From positions 2,378,001-2,442,000 of the forward strand of contig NZ_CP147012.1 of the NCBI RefSeq assembly GCF_037126285.1: 64,000 bases of DNA, in the 5' to 3' direction. Below, piece after piece: positions 34,076-43,600 of this stretch; position 1 is the first letter of the stretch; each line of letters starts with the position of its first letter. Source of the stretch: Bernardetia sp. MNP-M8 (lineage in GTDB: Bacteria > Bacteroidota > Bacteroidia > Cytophagales > Bernardetiaceae). The notes below the pieces were generated by a model, which was not told the DNA's origin, made no database searches, and saw nothing but the letters and a program-made list of their open reading frames with translations. The translations under genes were made by a program, and so were the position numbers.

Positions 34076-34194
34076 CAAGACAAAGACTTAAATTTTAAGA
34101 AAAATAATTATTATGAAGTTCTAGAGTATAGAACCAAATCTCTACTCCTTACTTAAAAGGCTTTTTTATAGGAGTAGAAATAAGACAGATTGAA

Positions 34195-34641
34195 TTAATT
34201 ATTTGAGTTTTGTTCTACAATTTTTCTTGCTAATATTTTTGCATTTTCTAAAGTATCTATTTTAGGAGTATAAAGTCCACTATCGTGTAAATTTTTATTC
34301 ATATCTTCCTCATCATACATTAATTCTAATGAAACATTGCCCATTAAATGCTCTGAATCTAAAACTATTTCTGCCTTTAAACCATTTTCTACACAAGTAG
34401 GAAAGTAATATTCATGTATCCAGTCTAAAAACTCTACAGTCGCCCCTTCTAAATTTTTATGGTCTGAAATCATTACCAAAATATTTGCGTCTTTGAAATA
34501 CTTGAGAGACTCTTCACAGGCAAGAATAGACTCTTTTTCATCTCTCATCAAATATCCTTTCCAATAGGCAAAGACGGTTTGAGGAATTTCTTCACTAATA
34601 TCATAAATTTCTGTGTGTGCGTTTTCAAAAATTTTTTTCAT
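34195..34641 (-). CDS. SpoIIAA/STAS-like protein (divergent paralog)
   Basis: A 148-aa cytosolic protein that I relate to three other STAS-like proteins in this window (39459, 40197, 63370) by a shared pattern: an early strand with YW after a helix-breaking segment (VFAYWKGYL), a central 'ILVMISDHKNLEG' strand, then 'FLDWIHEYYFPTCVENGLKAEIVLDSEHLMGNVSLELMYDEED' aligning with 'VQEWMNVNIFVPAMEAGFSKLAVVMS'. It is the most divergent copy and its last helix lacks the YFD-EEA-EW ending. STAS-like proteins are often controlled by SpoIIE-type phosphatases, several of which lie nearby. No direct evidence links it to them. Confidence 0.6.
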   Translation of the reverse strand: MKKIFENAHTEIYDISEEIPQTVFAYWKGYLMRDEKESILACEESLKYFKDANILVMISDHKNLEGATVEFLDWIHEYYFPTCVENGLKAEIVLDSEHLMGNVSLELMYDEEDMNKNLHDSGLYTPKIDTLENAKILARKIVEQNSNN

Positions 34642-34777
34642 TTCATTTATACTTATAAGAATTAAGAAGGGAATTTATTTTATCAAAAATAAAAAAAATA
34701 CTGTAATTACACTAATTTTTAAAATTTGAAGTTTTTATAGCTTAAAAATTTTAACTTTAGTGAAATAAAAATTTATA

Positions 34778-35233
34778 ATGAAACAAAACAGTTTGCAATA
34801 CATAACTTCATTAGTAGAAGTTTTGAAATCAAAAGGTGAAAATTTCAAACCATTGAATCAGAAAAAAATAAATAATTTACAGAAAAAATATGATATTATT
34901 TTACCTAAAGCATATATAGAATTTTTGTCAGTTATGGGAAAAGGTGCTAATCGATTTATGCTAGGTTCTTCTGTATTTTATCCAGAACTTTTTGAGTTGC
35001 AAGAATGGGGAAAAGAGTTAGCAGAGGAAAATAATATTTCTGAGTTTCCAAAAAATGCTTTTATATTTTGGATGCATCAAGGTTATCAAATGGCGTATTT
35101 CTTATTAGATAGTTCTCCCAATCATACTGTTTACTATTTTTCTGAAATAAATACTGAATGGAAGAGAGTAAACTCTTTTACGAAATTTTTAGAACAACAA
35201 TTAATTTTTTCAGGGTTAAAGTCAAATAAATAG
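34778..35233 (+). CDS. SMI1/KNR4-family protein
   Basis: A 151-aa SUKH-type (SMI1/KNR4) domain protein: 'NNLQKKYDIILPKAYIEFLSVMGKGANRF' is the diagnostic N-terminal motif, 'FYPELFELQEWGKELAEE' and 'FIFWMHQGYQMAYFLLDSSPNHTVYYFSE' follow with the conserved Trp and Gly. In bacteria many such proteins are immunity proteins for polymorphic toxins, while others are stand-alone. No toxin gene is adjacent, so it may be an orphan immunity gene or have another role. Confidence 0.85.
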   Translation: MKQNSLQYITSLVEVLKSKGENFKPLNQKKINNLQKKYDIILPKAYIEFLSVMGKGANRFMLGSSVFYPELFELQEWGKELAEENNISEFPKNAFIFWMHQGYQMAYFLLDSSPNHTVYYFSEINTEWKRVNSFTKFLEQQLIFSGLKSNK

Positions 35234-35354
35234 AACTTTTTATAAACTTATAAAAACTTTTGCTAAGTGTTTTTCGTACACTAAGATAGTTTTGTTATAT
35301 TGCTTCTTCAATTGACAAGAAGTTCCACGTATTTTATAACCTTATCACTTTTTT

Positions 35355-36833
35355 ATGAAAATCACTAGAAATTTATACAGTAGCAATCTTACTTTACTGA
35401 CCGATTTGTACCAACTTACAATGGCGTATGGCTATTGGAAAGCTGGAATGACTGAACGAGAAGCCGTTTTTAATTTATTTTTCCGTCGCAATCCCTTCAA
35501 AGGTGGTTATGCTATTGCGTGTGGATTGAGTTATGTTATCGACTTTTTGGAAAACTTCAATATTTCTGATGAAGATGTAACCTATCTTTCTACATTAAAA
35601 GGAAACGACGACAAAGCACTTTTTGACCCAAAATTTTTAGACTACCTTCAAAATCTTGAATTTACATGTGATGTAGATGCAGTAGAAGAAGGCTCAGTTG
35701 TTTTTCCACAAGAGCCACTCATTCGCATTAAAGGTTCGCTGATTCAATGCCAAATTTTGGAAACATTGCTTTTGAATATGGTAAATTTTCAGTCGCTTAT
35801 TGCTACCAAATCTTCTCGTATTTGTTTGGCTGCAAAAGGAGAAGAGGTTTTGGAGTTTGGTCTTCGAAGAGCACAAGGAATTGATGGAGGTTTGGCTGCT
35901 AGTCGTGCTGCTTATATTGGTGGTTGTGCTGCTACTTCAAATGTTTTAGCTGGCAAACTTTTCGGTATTCCTGTAAAGGGAACACACGCTCACAGTTGGG
36001 TAATGTCTTTCGAATCTGAAATAGAATCTTTCGAAACCTATGCCGAAGCCTTGCCAAATAACTGCATTTTCTTAGTAGATACCTATGATACAGTTGAAGG
36101 AGTAAAACACGCCATTACGGTAGGAAACAAGCTCAAAGAAAAAGGCTATAAGTTTGCAGGAATTCGTTTGGATTCTGGTGACCTTGCTTATTTGAGTACA
36201 AGGGCTAGAGAATTACTAGATGCAGCAGGTTTTACAGATACTTCTATTGTAGCAAGTAATGATTTGGACGAACATATTATTGATAGTTTGAAGCAGCAAG
36301 ATGCCAAAATCAATGTTTGGGGAGTCGGTACAAAAATGGTTACGGCTTACGACCAACCAGCATTGGGAGGAGTTTATAAATTATCTGCTCTACGAAATAA
36401 AGAAAATACAGCTTGGGATTACAAAGTGAAACTATCCGAACAAGCTATCAAAATTTCTACCCCTGGCATTCAGCAAGTACGTCGTTTTTATTCGAATGGA
36501 GAATGTATTGGTGATGCTATTTTTGATGAGGAAAACAAACCCAATTCAGATAATTGGACAATCGTTGATCCAATGGATATGACTCGTCGTAAAAAAATGA
36601 CAAGCATAGAAGGAGAATACAAAGATCTTTTGAAGCCTATTTTTGTAAATGGAAAACGTGTTTATAAAAAACCTGACCTCCAAACCATTCAAGCTAAAGT
36701 AAAAGACGAACTCCAAACGCTTCACAGAAGTATCAAACGTTTTACAAACCCTCACTCTTATCCTGTTGGTTTAGAAAAAGGATTGTACGATTTGAAAACT
36801 GACCTTATCTTGAAATTGAGAGAAGTAGAATAA
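35355..36833 (+). CDS. pncB: Nicotinate phosphoribosyltransferase
   Basis: A 492-aa enzyme of the Preiss-Handler NAD salvage pathway that makes nicotinate mononucleotide from nicotinate and PRPP, with ATP hydrolysis. The fold-defining motifs are TDLYQLTMAYGYW (15-28), FFRRNPFKGGYAIACGL (42-58), EFGLRRAQGIDGG and the catalytic/phosphorylated His in KGTHAHSWVMSF, with H211 and H213 (His213 in human NAPRT). 'LVDTYDTVEGVKHAI', 'GIRLDSGDL' and 'GVGTKMVTAYDQPALGGVYKL' follow. The length is in the range of the long bacterial NAPRT group. It is monocistronic. Confidence 0.95.
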   Translation: MKITRNLYSSNLTLLTDLYQLTMAYGYWKAGMTEREAVFNLFFRRNPFKGGYAIACGLSYVIDFLENFNISDEDVTYLSTLKGNDDKALFDPKFLDYLQNLEFTCDVDAVEEGSVVFPQEPLIRIKGSLIQCQILETLLLNMVNFQSLIATKSSRICLAAKGEEVLEFGLRRAQGIDGGLAASRAAYIGGCAATSNVLAGKLFGIPVKGTHAHSWVMSFESEIESFETYAEALPNNCIFLVDTYDTVEGVKHAITVGNKLKEKGYKFAGIRLDSGDLAYLSTRARELLDAAGFTDTSIVASNDLDEHIIDSLKQQDAKINVWGVGTKMVTAYDQPALGGVYKLSALRNKENTAWDYKVKLSEQAIKISTPGIQQVRRFYSNGECIGDAIFDEENKPNSDNWTIVDPMDMTRRKKMTSIEGEYKDLLKPIFVNGKRVYKKPDLQTIQAKVKDELQTLHRSIKRFTNPHSYPVGLEKGLYDLKTDLILKLREVE

Positions 36834-36834
36834 A

Positions 36835-36864
36835 TAGTTGTAAGTGATAAATTATTAATTGTAA
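36835..36864. repeat. Interspersed GTTGTAAGTGATAA repeat
   Basis: TAGTTGTAAGTGATAAATTA directly after the pncB stop, nearly identical to the copy after glyA. Confidence 0.55.
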
Positions 36865-36903
36865 AGGAATACAGCATAACATAAGTTTGTTTGTATTTTA
36901 CTA

Positions 36904-36963
36904 TCGTCGGTGGGGACACCGACAATGGCAGAATTATAAATTGAACAGGGTTTTAACCCTGTT
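36904..36963. repeat. Two intergenic palindromes
   Basis: GTCGGTG, loop GGGA, CACCGAC (followed by AATGGC) is a member of the GTTGGTG/GTCGGTG family. AACAGGGTT-TT-AACCCTGTT (36944-36963) is a perfect hairpin of another kind. Both lie between convergent genes. Confidence 0.65.
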
Positions 36964-37070
36964 TTACATTTATTCAAATAAATAATAGTAAAAAAACCTG
37001 TGTTAATCTGTATAATTCGTAAAATCCGTGTTCTACAAAAATAGTGGGGTACAGTAGAATTTTATCTTTC

Positions 37071-37103
37071 ATTTATCACTAATAACTTACCATTTATCAC
37101 TTA
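37071..37103. repeat. Inverted copy of the GTTGTAAGTGATAA repeat
   Basis: Reading minus, TAAGTGATAAATGGTAAGTT then ATTAGTGATAAAT. The copy overlaps the stop codon of the neighbouring membrane-protein gene. Confidence 0.45.
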
Positions 37104-37561
37104 AAAAAGTAATTTTTCAATTCTTTTGCTGACTCTATATCAAACTGGGTGGTAATATAAGAAAGGATTATCGCCCATAGAGCAGCACTCCAAAGCATGT
37201 GAAAGAAAATACGTTTTTTATCTTCTCCAAATGAAACTGCAATCAGTGTTCCGAGGATAGGAGAAAAAAGTATAGGTGTCAAAAACGCAACTCCAATAAT
37301 TCCATATTTACGCCATATTTTTACAATTCTACGGTTGCGTTTAGAAAATATTTTTCTTTTTCTTCTAAAGGCTATAAAAAACCAATTTCGTATGGCAATT
37401 CCAAAGAACGTAAAAAGAACTACACTTGTCATCATTCCCAAAACAGTAATTAAAACAGTTTCTAAATAGGAAAAATTACGTACAGCACCACCCACACAGC
37501 CAAAAATAAATTTGAACATGCTCATTGCAAAAACCACCAAGTAATCTATAAATCGTTGCAT
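37097..37561 (-). CDS. Small multidrug-export-like membrane protein
   Basis: A 154-aa protein with about four membrane helices. The N-terminal helices flank a basic loop (RRKRKIFSKRNRRIVKIWRKYG) and the core 'GIIGVAFLTPILFSPILGTLIAVSFG' resembles the putative small multi-drug export (SMEXP-type) and DedA-like families. 'LGMMTSVVLFTFFGI' and a final 'ALWAIILSY' helix fit the same group. Function in these families is not settled, and transport of lipids or small molecules is only suggested. The stop codon falls inside an interspersed repeat. Confidence 0.65.
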   Translation of the reverse strand: MQRFIDYLVVFAMSMFKFIFGCVGGAVRNFSYLETVLITVLGMMTSVVLFTFFGIAIRNWFFIAFRRKRKIFSKRNRRIVKIWRKYGIIGVAFLTPILFSPILGTLIAVSFGEDKKRIFFHMLWSAALWAIILSYITTQFDIESAKELKNYFFK

Positions 37562-37749
37562 TGGAGTAGGTAGATAAAAGAAGTATAAAGCTCTTTAGCT
37601 CTAAGTTCCATAAAAAAAATGATTTTTAAATGGGTTTTTAGATAAAGGATGGATATTTTACGCTCTACAAATCAATTTTGTAATAATTGATTAAATTGCA
37701 CTACTTATTTTAAAATATTTCAATTCTTTTATTTTCATTTAAAAAAAAC

Positions 37750-39348
37750 ATGTTAAAAACTACTATTTCCAAAATTGCTTGTTCAATTTTGTTTTTATTC
37801 ATTTTTTCGCCTTTTGCTCAAGCACAACAAAAGGTGCAAAAACAGGATAGTCTGCTGACCAACTATCTAAAATATATCGATGAAGCAGACATGAAAAAAC
37901 ACCTCTCTATTTTGGCTTCTGACGAATATGAAGGAAGAGAAACAGGCGAAAAAGGACAAAAAATGGCTGCTGAATATTTAGCAAATCGATTCAAAGAACT
38001 TGGTCTTACAGCTCCTGTAAATGATTCTTATTTTCAAAAATTTGAACTTACCAAAACTTCATTAGCAGAATTTAGAATCGAAACACTCACAGGAAAAATC
38101 GAATTATCTAAAGATGAAATCATTGTAACAAGTTCATTTGGAGAAGATAAAAACGACGAAGAACATGATATTATTTTTGCTGGCTATGGATTGGAAGAAG
38201 AAGGCGAAAATGGATATTCTTCTTACAAATCTATTGATGTAAAAGATAAAATTGCTGTAATCATAATGGGAACACCTAAAGGCAAAGAAAGTCTAATTCC
38301 AAATGAAGAAGCTAGAAAATCGGTTTATTTACAAATGACTTACAAAGGAAAATTAGCTAAAGCAAAAGGGGCAAAAGGAGTTATCTTTATAACTAAAAAA
38401 GCAGATTATACACTTTTCAATGAAATGTATGGACATTATTTTAAAGAACCAAAATGGGATATTCCTTCAAAAGAAAAAAAGGAAAATAAACCTGAGTTTT
38501 TAGCAGCACTTTCAACAGAAGACAAACTCCCAAAACTTTTAGGTTACACAGATAAAAAATGGAAAAAAGCTTACAAAAAATGGAAAAAGAAAAATGAAAC
38601 TATTTTGGAAGCCAAAGCTAAGGTCTTTTCTGAAATGAAAATTGAAAAAGTAGAAACTGAAAATGTTTTGGGCTTTTTAGAGGGAACAGATAAGAAAGAA
38701 GAAATTATTGTACTTACTGCACACTACGACCATATAGGAATCATTGATGGAAAAATTTATAATGGAGCTGATGATGATGGATCTGGAACGACAGCAGTTT
38801 TAGAACTTGCTGAAGCATTTGCTCTTGCTAAAAAAGAAGGACATGCGCCACGAAGAAGCATTTTGTTTATGCTTGTTACAGGTGAAGAAAAAGGGCTTTT
38901 AGGTTCTCGTTATTATTCTGACAATCCTGTTTTTCCTCTCAAAAATACAGTTTCAAATCTTAATATTGATATGATTGGAAGAATGGATAAAGACCACAAT
39001 GAAGACCCAAATTATGTTTATATCATTGGCTCAACAATGCTTTCAACCGAACTACACAATCTTAGCGAATCAACTGCTAAAATGTATGCACCAAATGTAA
39101 AATTAGATTATACTTACAACGATAAAGATGATCCAAATCGTTATTATTACCGTTCAGACCATTATAATTTTGCAAAACATGATATTCCAGTTATTTTTTA
39201 TTTTAATGGAGTGCATGCTGACTACCACCAACATACTGACGAAGTAGACAAAATTCATTTTGGTAAAATGCAGGAAATTACTCGTTTAGTTTTTGCAACA
39301 GCTTGGAATATTGTCAATAGAGAAGAGCGTATTAAGAATGATAATTAA
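37750..39348 (+). CDS. M28-family zinc aminopeptidase with PA domain
   Basis: A 532-aa secreted metallopeptidase. A signal peptide (residues 1-25, ending AQA) and a stretch 'LSILASDEYEGRETGEKGQKMAAEYL' precede a PA-like insert (about 125-215) with 'DVKDKIAVIIMG'. The M28 catalytic domain carries its two-zinc ligands: His in LTAHYDHIG, Asp in NGADDDGSGTTAV, the Glu pair in TGEEKGLLGS, Asp in NIDMIGRM and His in VHADYHQHTDEVDK. It should remove N-terminal residues from peptides in the periplasm or outside the cell. Members with this order are common in Bacteroidota. It is monocistronic. Confidence 0.93.
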   Translation: MLKTTISKIACSILFLFIFSPFAQAQQKVQKQDSLLTNYLKYIDEADMKKHLSILASDEYEGRETGEKGQKMAAEYLANRFKELGLTAPVNDSYFQKFELTKTSLAEFRIETLTGKIELSKDEIIVTSSFGEDKNDEEHDIIFAGYGLEEEGENGYSSYKSIDVKDKIAVIIMGTPKGKESLIPNEEARKSVYLQMTYKGKLAKAKGAKGVIFITKKADYTLFNEMYGHYFKEPKWDIPSKEKKENKPEFLAALSTEDKLPKLLGYTDKKWKKAYKKWKKKNETILEAKAKVFSEMKIEKVETENVLGFLEGTDKKEEIIVLTAHYDHIGIIDGKIYNGADDDGSGTTAVLELAEAFALAKKEGHAPRRSILFMLVTGEEKGLLGSRYYSDNPVFPLKNTVSNLNIDMIGRMDKDHNEDPNYVYIIGSTMLSTELHNLSESTAKMYAPNVKLDYTYNDKDDPNRYYYRSDHYNFAKHDIPVIFYFNGVHADYHQHTDEVDKIHFGKMQEITRLVFATAWNIVNREERIKNDN

Positions 39349-39458
39349 TTACTAGTTATTTTTAATAAAATAGATTTTAGCCTTGATAATTAACTCTTAT
39401 TTGAGTTTATTGTTAGGGCTAAAAAAATGCAATTCTGATTACTTAAACTAGTAAAAAC

Positions 39459-39884
39459 ATGGAATCAAAAATAGTTTATCAAGATGACTATATAAGTATC
39501 ACTGTAGAAGAGAAAAATAATCTTCTCATAGATACTTGGAATGAAAAATCAGACATTCTTTCTAGAGAGGAATTTCAAAATCTGCTTTTGACCTTCAAAA
39601 AAATGGTAGAACAAAGTAATGTCAGTTATGTAATATCTGATGTCTCATCGTTTATGTTGCCTATGACTCCTGAGTTACAAGAATGGACAGTCAATACAAT
39701 TACAATTCCTTTAGCTCAAACGACAAATTATTCAAAACACGCATTTATAATGCCTAAAGAATTTATTGCTAATCTAGCTATTGTCCAGTTTACAGAAGAT
39801 ACAAATGCAAGTGCTGTGAGTACAAAATATTTTGATAATATGGAAGAGGCGAGAAATTGGTTGATTAATTCAGAGGAAAAATAG
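39459..39884 (+). CDS. SpoIIAA/STAS-like protein
   Basis: A 141-aa cytosolic protein of the SpoIIAA/STAS-like fold: 'YISITVEEKNNLLIDTWNE' (strands 1-2), 'NVSYVISDVSSFMLPMTPELQEWTVNTITIPL' and a C-terminal helix 'KYFDNMEEARNWLI'. The LQEW and YFD-EEA-W motifs are shared with the next gene and with 63370. The region where SpoIIAA has its phosphoserine reads DVSSF; whether Ser there is phosphorylated is unknown. It lies upstream of a SpoIIE-type phosphatase and a SiaB-like kinase, which suggests it may be a target of that switch (inference). A 312-base gap separates it from the next paralog. Confidence 0.75.
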   Translation: MESKIVYQDDYISITVEEKNNLLIDTWNEKSDILSREEFQNLLLTFKKMVEQSNVSYVISDVSSFMLPMTPELQEWTVNTITIPLAQTTNYSKHAFIMPKEFIANLAIVQFTEDTNASAVSTKYFDNMEEARNWLINSEEK

Positions 39885-40196
39885 AGGAAATATTTGAAAT
39901 TTATTTGAAATCTATCATAGTATAACAGAACCCAAGTCAATATTTTTCTCTATAGAAAAATATTGACTTAATAAAAGTCGCCACTGCTTCAATCAAGATA
40001 AAATATAAAGTTATAAAGGTTTTTCTATAAAAATTCATCGAATTTTTCTACATTTTTATAGAGAGTTGTTTTATGAGAGTATATTTTTTTTTATATTGAA
40101 ATTAAAATACAGAATAGCTTTACTATTAGACTTAATGGTAGTTATTACTCTTTGTTAGGAATAAAATAATTATGTACTTTTTTACCCTTACCCTTT
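39885..40196. other. Intergenic region between STAS-like paralogs
   Basis: AT-rich with no coding frame. TCTATAGAAAAATATTGACT (near 39950) resembles a TATTTTTC-flanked inverted segment (AATATTTTTCTCTATAGAAAAATATT), a palindrome of about 26 bases at 39939-39964 that could be a terminator or operator. No consensus promoter was found. Confidence 0.45.
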
Positions 40197-40601
40197 ATGA
40201 AATTATATCAAAGTAATTACTTACAAATAGATGCTTTTGATGAGCAAAAATTATTAGAACTAACATGGTTGCCAGCAACAGCAAATATGACTTCAGAGGA
40301 ATACAAAAACGAGCATGTAGAACTTCTCAAGTTTATGTTAGATAAAAAAGTAGAAAGAATTTTAGGTAATATAAAAGAGCTGGGTTTTGTAGCTAATCCA
40401 AAAGTACAAGAATGGATGAATGTAAATATATTTGTTCCTGCTATGGAGGCTGGTTTTAGTAAACTTGCTGTTGTGATGAGTACAGAGTTTTTTGCACAAC
40501 TTGCCATTGAACAAGTAATGGAAGAAGAAGTGGGACAACAAATTATGACAAAGTATTTTGATGATATAGAAGAGGCGAGAGAGTGGATAGTAAATATTTA
40601 G
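40197..40601 (+). CDS. SpoIIAA/STAS-like protein, operon with SpoIIE sensor
   Basis: A 134-aa paralog of the preceding gene: 'YLQIDAFDEQKLLELTWLPA', 'VERILGNIKELGFVANPKVQEWMNVNIFVPAMEAGFSKLAVVMSTEFFAQLAIEQVMEE' and the final 'YFDDIEEAREWI' helix. It starts a run of four closely spaced genes (57, 66 and 30 bases apart) ending with the SiaC-like gene. That position makes it a candidate regulated partner of the SpoIIE phosphatase and SiaB-like kinase. In this copy the position equivalent to DVSSF reads NIKELGF, so it has no Ser there and is unlikely to be phosphorylated at that site. Confidence 0.78.
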   Translation: MKLYQSNYLQIDAFDEQKLLELTWLPATANMTSEEYKNEHVELLKFMLDKKVERILGNIKELGFVANPKVQEWMNVNIFVPAMEAGFSKLAVVMSTEFFAQLAIEQVMEEEVGQQIMTKYFDDIEEAREWIVNI

Positions 40602-40658
40602 ATTTAGTTAGATGATGTGAAAAATAATTATTAAAAAATACAATCATACTCTACTTTC

Positions 40659-43600
40659 ATGAACCAAAATATAACAGGTAACGAACTACAACTATATAAA
40701 TCTTTCTATACAACTTATCCAGATGCAATTTTGGTTTTGCAGCAGGGAGTAATTATTCTGTGTAATGAATTGGCTCAGCTACTTTTTCAAGTTGAAGACG
40801 AACAAGAACTGATAAATAAAACATTATCTGATTTTGCTCTAAGTAATGCTCAAAGTGAGGTTGAAAGTCTTGAATTAGAGAATCATTTGAATAAATGTTT
40901 ATTAGAAGGTAAAGATGTTTTTGAATGGACTTTTCTTAATAAGAAGAACATAAAAACACATGTAAAAATATTTTTATCTAAAATTTTAATAGATGACAAA
41001 AAACTAGTACAAGTTATACTTCGTAATAACGATAGAGTAGAAAATGACAATGCAAAAAATCAAGAACAAGAGTTAAAAGCCATTACAGAGGCTTTAGATC
41101 AAAGTGCAATCATTTCTATTGCTGATACACAAGGCAAAATTATAAAAGTAAATGAAGAGTTTTGTCGAATTTCTCAATATTCAGAACAAGAACTTTTAGG
41201 ACAAGACCATAGAATCGTAAATTCAGCATATCATCCAAAAGAATTTTGGCAAAAGATGTGGCAAACCATAACAAGAGGAAAAACTTGGCGTGCTGATGTG
41301 AAAAATAAAGCCAAAGATGGGTCTTTTTATTGGGTCGATACTGTCATTAATCCTATATTAAATACAAATAAGAAAATTACTAGTTACTTATCTATTCGTT
41401 ATTTAATTACAGATAGAAAAGAACAAGAAAATCAAATCCAGGCGAATCAAGAGCAATTACAAGCTACTGAAGAAGAACTGCGTCAAAATTTAGAGGAATT
41501 AGAAACTCAACGAGACTATATTCAAGAGATTAACAAACAAATCAAAACAAAAAGTGAAGTTTTAGAGAGAAATAGTCAAGCTCTTTTAAACATAAATAAA
41601 AATAAGGATATATATGCAGGCAATTTAGAGGTTGCTTTTGAATTAATTACTAAACTAGTAGCCCAAACTCTAAATATAGAACGTGTAGGCATTTGGCGAT
41701 ACGATACTATAAATGAAGTAAAAATTATTTGTCAAAAACAATATGAAACAACTGAAAATGGATATATTTTTACTCAAGGTGCTCAAATAACACAAAACGA
41801 TACTCCAAAGTATTTTGCAGATATAATTACTGAAAAAAACATAGTAGCTGACTTTGCCCAAAATCATCCTGCTTTGGTGGAGTTTATTGATTCTTATCTA
41901 ATTCCATTAGAAATAAAATCGATGCTTGATATTCCCTATTTTATAGATGGAAAATTAGCAGGTGTAATTTGCTGTGAAGCTCAACATAAATATAGAAATT
42001 GGACAGACGAAGATATTGCTTTTGTTAAAGGTATATCAGATAGCATAACTATTACTATCAAAACTCAACAGCAATTAAAAGAACAAGAAAAAGTAAGAAA
42101 AAATGTAGAAGAGCTTCAAACTACTCAAAAAGCATTGTTAGCTACTCAGTTGGAGCAAGAGAAATTTGTAAGTATAATCAAAAATGTTGATGCTTTTGTG
42201 GCTATCGCTGATTTGAAAGGTAAAATAGAATTTCTTAATGAAAAAGGTAAAGTATTATCTGGATTTAAGGAAGATTATAAAGGCAGACTTATTTCAGATT
42301 TTCACACCGAAGAGAGCGCAATAATAGCAAAAGAAGTAATCATACCAACTGTTATGCAAAAAGGTGTTTGGAGAGGAGAACATCGACTTCAAAATCATCT
42401 TACAAAACAACCTATTGATACGCTTGCTAATATTTTTATTATAAGAGACCCCAATACACAACAGCCTATTGCTTTAGCTACTGTCCAACTTGATATTACA
42501 GCTCAAAAAGATTTAGAAAGAGCCATTCAAGATCAAAATCAAAGACTTCAAGCCTCTGAAGAAGAGCTGCGTCAAAACATGGAAGAACTTCAAGCTACTC
42601 AAGAAGCTATGGAGCAAAAACAGAAGTTGGTAGAAGAATCAAAAATAACTTTAGAAAAGCAAAATGCTAAACTGGTACATAATGAGGCTATTCTTAAAAA
42701 AGCATTTGATAAAATGAAATTGCAAGAAAGCCAATTAAAAGATAGTTTTGCTTCCTTACAAGCACAAGAAGAAGAGTTGCGTCAAAACATGGAGGAACTA
42801 GAAACGACACAAGACCGTGTTAATAGTGCCTTTGCTGAATTAGATGCTCAATTTAATGCTATTAATTCTGCTTTTGGATATATTGAACTGGCTACTAATA
42901 GAAAGGTAACACGAGTAAATTCTCTTTTAGCTGAATGGTTTGAGTATGAGATAGATGAGTTGCAAGACAAATCACACATTGATTTAATACCTACTACTCA
43001 AGAGGATAAAGAGCAATATAATGAACTATGGCAAACCCTAGAAAGAGGTGAGACTTATATAGGCGTTTTTAAACGTAAAACTAAATCAGGTAATGATTTA
43101 TGGCTTTTTGGAGCATATTGTCCTATTAAGAATGAAGCTGGACAAGTTGTACGAATAATAAAAATTGCAAGCAATTATAATCTTCAAAAAGCAACTGAAA
43201 TAGAAGCTCAAACTAGACAAGAAGAACTATTAGCTACAGAAGAAGAACTTCGCCAAAATATGGAAGAACTTCAAGCTACTCAAGAAGCTATGAGAGAAAA
43301 ACAAGTTCTTATAGAAGATTCAAAAGCAGCTTTAGAAAAACATAATCAAAAATTGGTTGCTAATGAATCTGTTCTTAAAAAGACTTTCGAAAAAATGAAA
43401 GTTCAAGAAGATCAATTAAAAGATAGTTTAGGTTCTTTGCAAGCTCAAGAGGAAGAGTTACGCCAAAATATGGAAGAGCTAGAAGCTACACAAGAAGCCA
43501 TGGCGCAAAAACAAAAATTAGTAGAAGAAGCTAAAATATCATTAGAAAAGCAAAATGAAAAACTTGCCTCTAATGAAGCTGTCCTCAAAAAAGCATTCCA

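Noticed and set aside
34778-35233. Toxin-immunity locus around the SMI1/KNR4 gene
   Set aside because: No toxin, Rhs or secretion gene lies nearby.
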